A DNA stretch of 64,000 nt. Origin: Eutreptiella sp. 'Long Island Sound 2002'. Lineage: Eukaryota > Euglenozoa > Euglenophyceae > Eutreptiales > Eutreptiaceae. The notes beneath the pieces are model-generated. The model saw only the letters and a program-made list of their open reading frames with translations. It did not search any database and was not told the origin of the DNA. Of the stretch, positions 32,343 to 41,956 are shown one piece after another. Each line of letters opens with the position of its first letter. The first letter of the stretch is position 1. The position numbers were made by a program, and so were the translations under genes. The stretch spans positions 35,108,379-35,172,378 of the forward strand of contig OZ038390.1 of the NCBI GenBank assembly GCA_964036045.1. Reading direction: 5' to 3'.

Positions 32343-32526
32343 ATTGCGAGGCCTCGCAATGCAAGGATTCGATTTCATTTGTTTTATCAGAAGCGAATGC
32401 ACGGAAAATTCGCATAAGGGTAATGACAACAAATAACATTCATTTCTGAATGCGGGGCCTCGCATTCCATTTCGAAATATGCACAAAAGGTATAGTTTCA
32501 GGAATCGAATTGCGAGGCGTCGCAAT
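32343..32526. repeat. Three near-perfect 18-bp palindromes
   Basis: ATTGCGAGGCCTCGCAAT (32343-32360) is a perfect 18-bp palindrome. Single-pair-mismatch relatives lie at 32449-32466 (AATGCGGGGCCTCGCATT) and 32509-32526 (ATTGCGAGGCGTCGCAAT), 106 and 60 bp apart. The symmetric GCGAGGC-TCGC core suggests sites for a dimeric DNA-binding protein, or remnants of a foldback element. Confidence 0.75.
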
Positions 32527-32997
32527 AATGGAACAGAAAACAATAAAATGGACAGAACCACCACTTACACAGCATGTGCATTCCCTTGATGCGGCGCTGC
32601 TGCATGGGCGCCCATACAGGTCCCGCCGGCATGTGCAGTTTTCATACTGTGGTCACCGCTGGCTTGACTGCCCAACAGGGATGGTTGCGGTTGGCAACTG
32701 GGTACCGCAGATGTGATAAACAAAAGAAATGTGGGACCAGCTGACCGTTACCAGCAACCGAAAATGCGCACTCGCGGCGGATTTGCGCGCAAAGATCGAT
32801 ATGCGCGTGTCGCGTGTGCAGCGCTGGTCTGGCAAGAAATTTTATTTAATTGTAGCATTCAAGGAGCCTTTTTTTCGTGGAATTGTATAATAAAATGCAC
32901 ATTTTTGATTCTTGGAGATGATTGTTTATGCCACGTAACATTGCGCATCGATTGAAGAGGGAGCTGGAACGGACTGTCAGGCGATTGGGAGCTTTCT

Positions 32998-34227
32998 GTG
33001 CAACGGAACACGGGTATACCACTGCTGAATCACTATGGGCTGCCGTTGAAAAGGACAAGAGTGGAGCTGTTTTCTTTTTTGATTTTGCGCCTGTTGCGAC
33101 TGAACCGGAAAACACGGCACTCACTACTCAGGTTGAAAAGCATACCAGAGAGCGGAGCCGCCAATCACTTCAAAGAGGACCTCTTCAACTTATGCAAAAT
33201 CTTGCGCTTGCGATGCACACCCCAGAACCAGGACGAGGACGCCCCGGGTTTTGCCTCTATCGGTCGGCAGAACAGGCGCCGGTTGCGGAGAACAGGACTG
33301 CTGCGGCTCCGCGAGGAAACGATGAAGGAACAGTCTGCGGGAAAGATGCTTGAGACATGGCGATGGATGGAGAACCGGCAGGTTTGCGTCTGGATCGACA
33401 ATTGTTACATTCAGCAGTATGGAACGCATCCAATGATCCAGGATCAGTCGCAAAATTGCACAGCCCTTTGCGTCGTTGAGATTCCGTGCAGGTTGCCGTC
33501 TTTCAGAGGACAGCCAACCATAGATGTGCTCATCGGCAGCATCGGCAGTGTGGCTGCAGCGCTTGTAAGAATGAAACGGAGCTTTCATGCGATCGTGACA
33601 GACCTGGGCCTGCTTGCGGACAGACCTCCAGCAATACGGAGCATCAGAGCGCCGCTTGACATTGTGCGAGATTGACTACCAAATCCAGGTTGGAAGCCGC
33701 TGCTGCTGAGTACGCATCAGGTATCCTCGTACAAGGGCCTGGTTGAGGTGTTGGACTACATTGCATCGCTGTCAAACCACAAGCACCCCATTGTGCCCAT
33801 CCTCGTTGATGAGAACATACACAAAAGATGCCTGAAGTTGCTGTACTCCGACAGAACGCAGCGGTGGAACTGGCACGAAAAACTGAAAAGCACTCCTGTC
33901 TTGTACGGCTGCTGGCATCCCTACAAATACCTTGTGACCAACGTATGGCGCCGCTTTCATTCGCTTTTTGTGTACTTCCGCTTTGGCCGCTTAGGAGTGG
34001 GAAAAACAGTAGGGTTGTACCCGAAGCTCAGAGTCACGGAGAGAACTATTGCAGGCATCCTCAAGTGTGCGCCGCATTTCTTGCGGCAGTTGCGCAGGAA
34101 AGCGAACAGGTTGCAGGCTGTTGCCAATCACGGTGGGACGGCGATCAATCGACTGAAGAGTGAAGTATGTAAAGCAATGCTGAACCTTCTGCAGAACTGG
34201 TGTCCGCTTGTCCTCTACTGTGGATTT
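32998..34227 (+). pseudogene. Broken gene of an unknown (algal-type) family, cut off at the LTR
   Basis: One frame runs from before 32998 to the LTR boundary, with a single TGA at 33673-33675. Protein-like blocks are CKILRLRCTPQNQDEDAPGF, QVCVWIDNCYIQQYGTHPMI, CTALCVVEIPCRLPSF, then after the TGA SYKGLVEVLDYIASL, PIVPILVDENIHKRCLKLLY and PVLYGCWHPYKYLV. The order 'WIDN...NCT', then 'P-I-L-V-D-E-N-I-H-x-R', then 'P-V-L-Y-G-x-W-H-P-Y-K-Y' resembles hypothetical proteins I associate with dinoflagellates and related algae; that is recall, not a search. The frame meets the retrotransposon at 34228. Its continuation is not evident beyond 45290. Confidence 0.55.
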
Positions 34228-34716
34228 CTGCCTCAGGGTCACTCTCTCTCCATAGTGCCATCTCAGGAGATGTGCACTCTTTGTTTTGGGTCCCATATGT
34301 GCTGAGGTGGCATGGTATGTGGCGATGAGGTCACTGCCATGTCACATGGGATCTTCCTACTTAGCTAGGCTGACCAGGAATTGAACCCAGGACCTCTCAA
34401 AAAGAGGTGCCTAGCCCCCTAGGGTGCATACCACTAGGGCAGATAAGTATTCATGGAAAAACATAGATAAATTCATAGGCTCTACCTTAGGTATGTCAGT
34501 GCTCAGTCAACTCAGGAAAAGATGTTTTACTTCACATTGAAAGGGGATTAAGGGGTCCACTCCATATCCTGATTGGGTGTTTGGTTCCATAGGTCAAAAT
34601 GTGTTATCACCACTTTTGGTTGGACCAATACTAAGATAAAAATGCATGGATGCTCAGTGCATCTCTAATACAACTAGAGTATGCCTCAAAGCAATGGAAA
34701 AGCACTTTTTCTTACT
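34228..34716 (-). repeat. 3' LTR (489 bp)
   Basis: 99.6% identical to 44802-45290 and the same length. In element orientation it begins AGTAAGAAAAAGTGCTTTTC and ends CCCTGAGGCAG. These ends are not the usual TG...CA, although TG and CA occur a few bases inside. It contains a tRNA-like module (34365-34445). Confidence 0.95.
34365..34445 (-). other. tRNA-like module within the 3' LTR
   Basis: On the minus strand: an A-box-like CTGCCCTAGTGGTATGC, a 5-bp anticodon-arm-like stem ACCTC/GAGGT around loop TTTTTGA, and a T-arm-like CTGGGTTCAATTCCTGG holding a B box (GGTTCAATTCC). The acceptor halves do not pair, so this is not a functional tRNA gene. It looks like a captured tRNA-derived or SINE promoter. 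Confidence 0.65.
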
Positions 34717-34724
34717 CCCCCCTT
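34717..34724 (-). promoter_or_regulatory. Polypurine tract
   Basis: Reads AAGGGGGG on the minus strand immediately upstream of the 3' LTR, the expected position of the plus-strand primer in reverse transcription. Confidence 0.75.
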
Positions 34725-36967
34725 GTGCTGTGGTGGCCACCACTGTCGCATTTTAGGAAAAAGGGAATTTTTCTTGGCCTTTCCTTGGTTTCCACATCTA
34801 CTTTAAAATACCTACAGTTTCCCTCACACTGAAAAATGAGCGCTCACCATGGCTGGCGCTCTCCTGCTGCTTTGTTTGTAACATATCCTACAGAAGACTC
34901 AGCGCTCATGGCGCTGCCGGGGCTCCTGTGGCTTGGTTGGGTTAGTATGGGAGCATGCCAAACATGTGCATATGCATCCCTCCCTCCAAGACGCAGCGTC
35001 GACACAACCCAAACGCAAGACACAATATACACACTCGCATGGGTTCTCGTAAACCTGCTGGCGACCTGTGACCTGTCTTAGGGCGAAGGGAGTCTCAAAA
35101 GAATTAAATTTGCCCCTTGGTGGGGTCTTGGTTCTGCTCAGTCTCTCCAGGCACCTGCGTTTTTGCCCGAACATGGCCTACTCAGCGAGGCTGCGCGTGG
35201 GTATCTGCAGAGGCAGGAATGGGAGAATTATGGACGAATCCACGCAAAAACGAAGCGACGACACCAAAATCCGTCAAATGACAGCGTAGAATTTTTCTGA
35301 AACGACACACCTGAGCAGAATCCAATTGTGCATCAGAAGCACATTTTTATAGAAATTATAGTCATCTCTGGATTTTTTAAATCCAGAAATTCATACGCAT
35401 AAAATGGCGGCGCGCAGGAGCGGCTCCTAGCGAAGCGCCGGAAAATGGAGAAATAATGGAATTATAAACGTATGTCTCACGTAGTCTTGAAAATGACGAC
35501 ACACACATTAATAAATAAACATACAGATTCCACCCACACTATTAGAAGAATCAAAAATTCAAGAATTCGAAAATCAATCGAAAAGACTTCAACGAATCAG
35601 GTATAAACTACAGGTATGCTCGTCTCGCATGCCGCATACACATTGCTCGTCTCGTGTCTCCGTGAACGAGCCTTGTAGCAGCGCTAACAACGATAGGACG
35701 CGATAGAGGGATTGATTAGAAAGATTGCAGATGATTAGCGGTCAGATCAGGATGATTAGACATACACACAAGTGCATAGCAACGTTCTTCGCGTGCGCCC
35801 CTCACTTGCTCTCGCTCTCCAGCGGTAGGTAAGGTGAGTAAGCCCAGGCGGGGCCACCCCCTGGTGGAGTTCGTGATTGACGTTCAGATGGGCAGGTTTG
35901 CCCACGTTCCACGTGCATACTCGTGCATGCACACACGCATTAAAGGGTAGGCCACGCGAAGTGCGCACGGTAAACCTTGTTTAGGTTACCCAGGGGCTCC
36001 TCGGTACGTTCTTTAAGAGAACCTGAGGAGTCCCTTAAAGCTTGCTTCCTTGACAAGGGTAGCTGGTCCTCCAGCGTGTTTGCGGACAGTGTATTATAGG
36101 TCACACTGAGAAGGGTATAAAACCTGGAGTGTGGCTTGGTTCCTCCGCCGCAAACGCCCTTTCATTTGCCTTTGTTTTACAGGTGGGCAGGTAGGGTGAT
36201 TGGTGCAGCAGCCTTTTTTTATGCCCTGCTAAACAAGGGCGCAGATCACACAAACAAGTAACTCCGCTCCGCCTGTGGCAGAGCAGGGAGTCCGACTTCA
36301 TCGACATCTGCGCCTTGCACGCGAGAGCACTCCTTCCCTCCAAGCCCTAGCAGGGGAAACGCGTTGTGGCGTCCCCTGTTAGGCCACAGTTGCTTAGCAG
36401 CGCTGTGTTCTCTTGTCATTTCACAGGAGGGTCGCTAGGACCCACGACACCTTTAACTTCGCAACGCCCAGTAGAGTGTGTGTGTAGGCGTGGTAGTCCT
36501 GTGTGGGGGCTAGAGCCAGTTGCCCAGTGCTCGCCCACCAGGATGGTGCCACTGTAGGGTGTGTAGGACCTGTAGTGCGTGTGTCACTGTCCCACCCGTT
36601 TCCTGCAATTTTAGCAGGGTTGGTGGGCTGTGGCAGTGGTTAGGTCAGTGTTTTGGCCACATAGCAAAACGGCGTTTTCATGCCTTCATAGCTTTTGGCC
36701 ACCCCTCCCTGTAGTAGACAGATAGGTAGGGAAAACAATACCTGGATTAGTACGCTGGGTATTCCCCAAAGGTTTTGCGCCAGCACAGAAATTGGGCGCT
36801 TAGGGCAGGGGAGACCCGGGGCGTACCCCGTGGCATCAATAAGCCAACCCTCCAGGTTTAGCAAGGGCGCAGACTTGGGTATAATTAGGACACCACTTCT
36901 GCGGCTTGCTCTCAGGACCTTAGGAATAGCACACTCACACATACGCTTTGGCAGGTAAGGGTAAGGT
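34725..36967. other. Untranslated region between pol and the 3' LTR
   Basis: 2.2 kb with no supportable frame, unusually long for a Ty3 element. It includes a hairpin-like CTCCTCGGTACGTTCT ... AGAACCTGAGGAG at about 35997-36032 and a short palindrome CTGGATTTTTTAAATCCAG near 35371. A degraded extra gene or a nested insertion is possible; I see no motif of one. Confidence 0.5.
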
Positions 36968-39900
36968 TCAGTCCCTAGCTTTAGTCTTGGAGGCAAGCGT
37001 CTCAGCGAGCCTCAGCAACTCACCAAGGTTGTTCTGGGACAAGTAGTCAACCAGAACTGAGTTTAGGCGTCCCTCAGGTAGAACAAATGCAGAGAAGGGC
37101 TCCCAGGTGGCCTCTTCGACTCCAAACCCTTCCCAGAGGGTGAGGAAGCGCCAACCCTGGCGATAGCGGTGGCGTAGGACAGACTTCACCAGGTAGAAGC
37201 CCTCCTTAGCCATCTCGGCGTTCATGTCGGGGAGTTCACCTTCAACTTCCATGGGGCTGGCAGCCCCTTGTAGGTCCAGAGCGGCGATTTCCTCGTCGTT
37301 CAGCTCCCACTCCTCCCCACAGAGGTCTTCAGGATCATAATAGCGCTTCAGGTGTTGAGCAGCGCACACCAGGGTCCCCCCTAGACGGGGAGAACACCGC
37401 ACGGTGATACGGTGTCCATCCACTGATAGGATCTTGTACGGCCCGAAGTATGGGTCATCGCTGGTAGAGCGTGGCCAGGCGGGTAGTCGACTGTGGTGCA
37501 CCAGCACCCAGTCCCCCTCTTGATAGGTGGCCGGTACTCGGTGCTTGTTCTTCTTGTTCCACTGACGCTCCCTCACTCTCTGGAGCATAGCCTTGGCCTT
37601 GTCCACCTTCGCTTGTTGCTCTTGGACCCATTCACCCACAGAAGAATGGGTGTCCTCTGGATAGGGGGCATGTAGGAACCATGCCGGGCGCCCCATGAAT
37701 AGCTCATGTGGCGAGTAGCCAGTAGCTGAACTCTCTTGGGAGTTCATCATCAAGGATATGACGGGGAGTAGTCTCACCCAGTCTCTGGTGCGTTCAATTT
37801 TGCACCATATCCGTACGTTCTCCTTCAGGACACGAATCTGTCGCTCACATAGGGGGTTGCTCGTGTGAGAGTAGGGAATCCCCGTAGACACCTGGACATT
37901 GAGGGACCTCAGGACCCTCTTGTACCAGCCAGTGTCTGAGCGCACTCGTACGTCCTCATCGGAGTTGATCTCCTTGGGCGCCCCATAGACACAAAACCAC
38001 TCCTCCAGGAGTATCTTGATAGTCTCCTCCCCGGTAATGTGCTTGGTACATGGGAACACCCTGGTAAACCTGGTCAACCCACAGGTTACCACGAGGGCGA
38101 AGTCATAGCCCCCGAACTTCGGCATCTCCGTGTAGTCCACGTATAGAACACTGTTAGCACAGTGAGGGATGGGCAGGGTCGAGTAGAGACCTCTGTCCCT
38201 GATATCCCCTGGTTTACAGGACCTGCACGGGCACTTGTCCACGATAGGCTGGAGGGTTTTCCGCAGTTGGTTGTCAGTCCACGTAGTGTGGAACCACTGC
38301 TTGAACAGCCTCAGGGTACGGTCAGCACCCACATGACCACTGGACTCATGGGTCCACTTCAGCAGCGCCGGGACTCGGTCACTAGGCACCACGATGCGGT
38401 CCTCGTGCCAGAGGTAGCTCTTGTCCCGCTTCCACTGGTCTTGGTTGACCAGGAGGGGTTCAAGGCGTTTCTCCAGGCGCCGGTAGATATCCCCAAACTC
38501 CTGTAGGTACTCCGATTGTTGGAGTCCATCCAGGGGGCGTATCATGGTCATGTTCAGGTCCAGGTGTAGGTCCATACGGCTGAACGCCTCCTTAGCCAGC
38601 GCTTCAGACCGGGCACCAATCAGGGCGTCGAAGTTGTTGCGGCTGATGTAGTCGGCACACTCGTTCTTCACTCCCTGGATATGGTGTACCGTCAACCGTA
38701 GTTGACTGAGGTAGGTCCACCAGCGTCGTAGCTTGGCCTTCTCAGGTGGGGGACCCTTCTGGAAACTGCGTACCGGTTCTTGGTCGCATAGCCAGACCAC
38801 AGGGTTACTCCCCAACAGTCGTGCTTGTGAGGATAGCACCAGCATACCCGCGAGCAATTCCTGCTCATAGGTGGAGTAGTTCCCCCTGGCCTGGTTCCAC
38901 TTCCAGTTCCAGTGGCCCAGAGGTACTAGGACCCACTTGTCGTCTGGGTAGCTGTGCTTGAGGGTTCCATCTCTGTTGAGACCTTCCGTCCCCCATTGGG
39001 AAATGGCCGAGTCGAACTCCTCCTTCTCTAGTGCTTGCCATTGGAACAACGTTCCACCACCGCCCACATTGCTGGCGTCGGTCACCAGGATAATCTCCCC
39101 TTGTGCCCTAGGCACGCCCAAGCACTTAGCGTTGGCTACCTTGTCTTTAAGCTCGTCAAACGCTTGTTGCTCTTGTGGGCCCCAGCGCCAAGTAGTACTC
39201 TTCTTGATCAAGTCAGTCAGTACAGCGCTGGTGTAGGTGAAGTTTTTGATGTGGCGGCGATAGAAGTTGCACGCCCCAATGAAACTGCGTACATCATGAA
39301 GTCCTTTCTTGGGGTCTTCGTGTCGTACCTTGGCATCCATCAGGGGTTTGGCCTTAGAGGCCGCTGGGGTCCACCACCCATAGCCAACGTCAAACTCCAA
39401 GTACTGCATGGTCTCCTGCATGAACTCACACTTCTCCAGCTTGAGTCGTGTGTGGTTCTCCTGGCAGACCGCAAAGAACTCACCCAAGAGGATTAGGTGA
39501 TCCTCCTGGGTATTGGTCCCGAGGCATACATCGTCGATGTGAGCCTCCATCTGGGCCCCACGGGATATGAGCTCCTGCACCTTAGGTCTCCTTCGTAGGA
39601 TGGACAAGATCTTGTTCATCAGCTCTTGGAACAGAGCGGGTGCGTTAGCCACGCCAAATGGCATGGCCTTCCACTTGAATACCCTCCCCTGAGGGGTGAT
39701 GAAGGCCAGTAGTTCCTGAGCGTTGGGCGTCAGGTCCACTTGCCAGAATCCACTTCGCTTGTCCATCTTGGTCTTGTAGCGACAGGAGGCTATCTTCTCC
39801 AGGGTAGACTCCATATTGGGAATGGACCCTGAGTGGTTCAGCGTCTTCTTGTTCAGCTCTCCGTAGTCAACCACCAGCCGTTTGGCTGTAGACCCAGGTT

Positions 39901-40132
39901 TAGCCACCAGGAAACAGGGGCTGCAGTGTAGGGGGTAGTCCCCGTCCTTGTACTCCAGGACTAGGCCAGCGTCGATACACTCTTGTATCTGTCGCTCAAT
40001 CTCGTCGGCCTGCTCTTTAGGAGCTGGATAGGGTCTCCTCCGGATCTTGTGACCCACGAACTCGGGTTTCAGCTTGAGGTCCATCTGTACCAGCTTGTCA
40101 CATGAGGCTGGAGGGGGTAGTTCTCCGAACAC
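36968..40132 (-). CDS. pol: Reverse transcriptase, RNase H, integrase, chromodomain
   Basis: 1054 open codons ending in TGA. RT: CSPCFLVAKPGSTAKRLVVD, FKWKAMPFGVANAPALFQEL and the active-site box AHIDDVCLG (about 195-203), with His in the position usually held by Tyr. RNase H: LVTDASNVGGG, STYEQELLAG, WLCDQEP and NECADYISR. Integrase: an HHCC finger (HESSGHVG ... CPCRSC), a DDE core beginning VLYVDYTEM, then INSDEDVRV and NPLCERQIRVLKENVR, followed by a GPY module (YFGPYKILSVDGHRITVRC). The C-terminal chromodomain reads YLVKSVLRHRYRQGWRFLTL, then WEGFGVEEATWEPFSAF. Chromodomains steer integration to modified histones in chromoviruses (family knowledge). The frame is continuous with the upstream linker except for one TAG. 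Confidence 0.97.
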   Translation of the reverse strand: MFGELPPPASCDKLVQMDLKLKPEFVGHKIRRRPYPAPKEQADEIERQIQECIDAGLVLEYKDGDYPLHCSPCFLVAKPGSTAKRLVVDYGELNKKTLNHSGSIPNMESTLEKIASCRYKTKMDKRSGFWQVDLTPNAQELLAFITPQGRVFKWKAMPFGVANAPALFQELMNKILSILRRRPKVQELISRGAQMEAHIDDVCLGTNTQEDHLILLGEFFAVCQENHTRLKLEKCEFMQETMQYLEFDVGYGWWTPAASKAKPLMDAKVRHEDPKKGLHDVRSFIGACNFYRRHIKNFTYTSAVLTDLIKKSTTWRWGPQEQQAFDELKDKVANAKCLGVPRAQGEIILVTDASNVGGGGTLFQWQALEKEEFDSAISQWGTEGLNRDGTLKHSYPDDKWVLVPLGHWNWKWNQARGNYSTYEQELLAGMLVLSSQARLLGSNPVVWLCDQEPVRSFQKGPPPEKAKLRRWWTYLSQLRLTVHHIQGVKNECADYISRNNFDALIGARSEALAKEAFSRMDLHLDLNMTMIRPLDGLQQSEYLQEFGDIYRRLEKRLEPLLVNQDQWKRDKSYLWHEDRIVVPSDRVPALLKWTHESSGHVGADRTLRLFKQWFHTTWTDNQLRKTLQPIVDKCPCRSCKPGDIRDRGLYSTLPIPHCANSVLYVDYTEMPKFGGYDFALVVTCGLTRFTRVFPCTKHITGEETIKILLEEWFCVYGAPKEINSDEDVRVRSDTGWYKRVLRSLNVQVSTGIPYSHTSNPLCERQIRVLKENVRIWCKIERTRDWVRLLPVISLMMNSQESSATGYSPHELFMGRPAWFLHAPYPEDTHSSVGEWVQEQQAKVDKAKAMLQRVRERQWNKKNKHRVPATYQEGDWVLVHHSRLPAWPRSTSDDPYFGPYKILSVDGHRITVRCSPRLGGTLVCAAQHLKRYYDPEDLCGEEWELNDEEIAALDLQGAASPMEVEGELPDMNAEMAKEGFYLVKSVLRHRYRQGWRFLTLWEGFGVEEATWEPFSAFVLPEGRLNSVLVDYLSQNNLGELLRLAETLASKTKARD

Positions 40133-40138
40133 CTCCAG

Positions 40139-40141
40139 CTA
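40139..40141 (-). other. In-frame TAG between linker and RT
   Basis: On the minus strand the codons read ATA AGG ACC TAG CTG GAG GTG. Upstream and downstream segments share one reading frame, so this single amber codon alone separates linker and RT. Confidence 0.9.
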
Positions 40142-40849
40142 GGTCCTTATAAGCTTCTGTACCCGCGGGTCCAATACCTTGATCTTGTCCTCCATGTCCT
40201 CGTCGGAGTGTAAGTTGCTTGCCCCTTGAATAGACGTCGGGAGGTGGTCCTCCACCGACTCTTCGCCCGCGGTAGTATCCTTCAGCCCTTGGTAGGCATA
40301 TAGAAGGTCTTGTTCCACCATCTCCGGTGGACGATGGCAACATAGGCAAGCTGGAGGGGGTTCACATACACATTCCTCCGAGAGGTCGTCCTCCTCTGGG
40401 GTCCTCACATGGGCGCCCCACACGCTCTTCATGAGCTTTAGATCTACCTCCCTTTGCCAGGTGGTGATCTTCTGTTCGAGGTCCTCCTTCAATTGGGATA
40501 GGTCTCCCATACGTCCTTGCTTCAGTGGCCACGAGCTGCAGGTAGGCTTCGCGTAGCATAGCTTTTTCGCCACCAACTTCCTCTTGGAATCCACATACTC
40601 CCTGAGCCTGGATCGAGGGTCCAGCTCCTCATCCACGGGGTCTTCCACCCTCATGGAGAGTACGGGTTTTAGTGGGGCGACGTACTCGGCGTTCTCCACT
40701 TCCTCCACACAAGTCTGCACGAAGAAGGCGTCGTGCTCAGTTTCGTCTTCTGAGTGGATAGAGCTAGGTAGCTCAGATAGTCCACACTCAGAGACTCCAT
40801 CAGGAACAGGTACATGGCAGGGAGAGTTGGGGGCGTTGGTGTCAGTCAC
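40142..40849 (-). CDS. Pol linker segment, unknown function
   Basis: 235 codons between two in-frame TAG codons. Acidic, with a Cys cluster (ECVCEPPPACLCCHRPPE) and a predicted helical stretch (SQLKEDLEQKITTWQREVDL). No catalytic motif seen. It ends IKVLDPRVQKLIRT and, if the TAG is read through, runs straight into the RT N-terminus (LEVFGELPPP). It may be a spacer or a structural part of the polyprotein. Confidence 0.75.
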
Positions 40850-40852
40850 GAC

Positions 40853-40855
40853 CTA
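40853..40855 (-). other. In-frame TAG after the protease/Dam-like segment
   Basis: On the minus strand: GGT GGA GAT GAG TAG GTC GTG ACT. The frame is the same on both sides. Confidence 0.9.
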
Positions 40856-41893
40856 CTCATCTCCTCCGGGTGTAGTCTCAACAGCATCTTGAGGTCGTAG
40901 GCGATCCTTCAAGTCACCCAAGGCGAGTCCATCGCTTTCTCGTTGTATAGCCTGGACCAGAGTCGGGTCCAGGTCCTCCCAGGGGATGGTGGTAAGACTT
41001 CCGTCCACCACGCTGAGCATACTCCCCCATCCGGGCTTCCCAATAGGCGTCTTGCGTCCCAGAGGCACGTAGATGGCCTCATCAGGCAAACGAACAGAGC
41101 TGATAGTCAGCCTGTCCACGAGGTTTTGCCAGTACTCGTTGCCCCCATGGGCTCCCCAATCGGGGGAACACAGGACCATACGGGAACGTTCCAAGGCCAC
41201 CTTGGTCAGCACCTTCCCCAGTTCACTGAATCTGGGGTTCCCGTAGGCCATCCCGAAAGAGGGCCAGTAAAATTTGTAGCTGCAGTTCTTCCCCTTGCTG
41301 CAGTATAGGTCCAGTACATGCTGCTTGTCGCTGGCGAACAGCTCCACACTTAGGTCTTCTCGAGAGTAACCCAACTCCTTCAGACCTTGGTCTAGGACTT
41401 CCCCTAGTAGTTGATAGTCCTCAGTTTTGGAGGCCGCCATCATGTTCGAGGGCTCCTCCTTCGATAGTCTCAGGTAACTCGAGGTATGTTCCGACTGCTC
41501 CAGTGGCACAGACTCTCTGCCACTGCCGTGGTCCACGTAGAGGAGGTAGGGCGCTTGCAGCGTCAGGGATGGTATCTGGGAGTGCTGTACGAAGAAGTCA
41601 GTACCCAGTACAAAGTCGAAGGCCTCAGTGTCCATCACATAGAACCGATGGGCGATAGTTCGAGAGCCCATAGGTACCTCCACTTCACAGTCCCCGCAGC
41701 TGTGCACCACATGTCCATCCCCCATGCGTATAGCGGCGGTGGTCATGGTGTTCTTCAGGCTCCCACAAGGTAAAATTTTCTTGGCCACTATAGATATTGT
41801 GGCGCCAGTATCCAGTACCCCCAGGTATTCACGTCCCCCTAGTCGGATACGTACCCAAAACACCAGGTCTTGGGTGCCACCAGAGCGTCCCCG
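40856..41893 (-). CDS. Aspartic protease plus Dam-methyltransferase-like domain
   Basis: Numbering from the first possible start at 41863. The protease has the DTGA active site at residues 18-21 and an LGTDFF block at 86-91 (retropepsin-like). A second domain follows at about 160-255: VELFASD (173-179), a Trp at 200, GNPRF (208-212), LGKVLTKV and LCSPDW (231-236), then a WGAHGGNEYWQ stretch. The order '(D/E)LFAS ... W ... NPP(Y/F) ... P-x-W' is the layout of phage-type Dam methyltransferases (PF05869) and of the domain found beside RT in DIRS-type elements. The catalytic NPPY appears as NPRF, so activity is doubtful. A methyltransferase-like domain between protease and RT is unusual for a Ty3 element. 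Domain identity is moderate; protease identity is strong. Confidence 0.8.
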
Positions 41894-41956
41894 TCAGAAC
41901 TCCGCGGGACAGGTCACCTCGAACCCCTTGTTCCTCAATTTGCGGGCCATCCTCAT
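41894..41956 (-). other. ATGA overlap and short leader of the pol frame, ending in TGA
   Basis: On the minus strand the gag stop overlaps an ATG as TTTCATGA (ATG 41956-41954, TGA 41955-41953). That ATG opens the pol frame and gives 20 residues (MRMARKLRNKGF, then EVTCPAEF) before a TGA at 41896-41894, after which the same frame continues into the protease. A stop/start overlap suggests termination-reinitiation, or a frameshift, for pol expression. Confidence 0.75.

Noticed and set aside
34365-34445. Possible tRNA-Lys(UUU) gene in the LTR
   Set aside because: The loop has TTT at the anticodon position, but the acceptor stem and variable loop do not fit.
34725-36967. A third gene (env-like) after pol
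   Set aside because: No frame over about 120 codons, no signal peptide or membrane pattern; stops in all frames.
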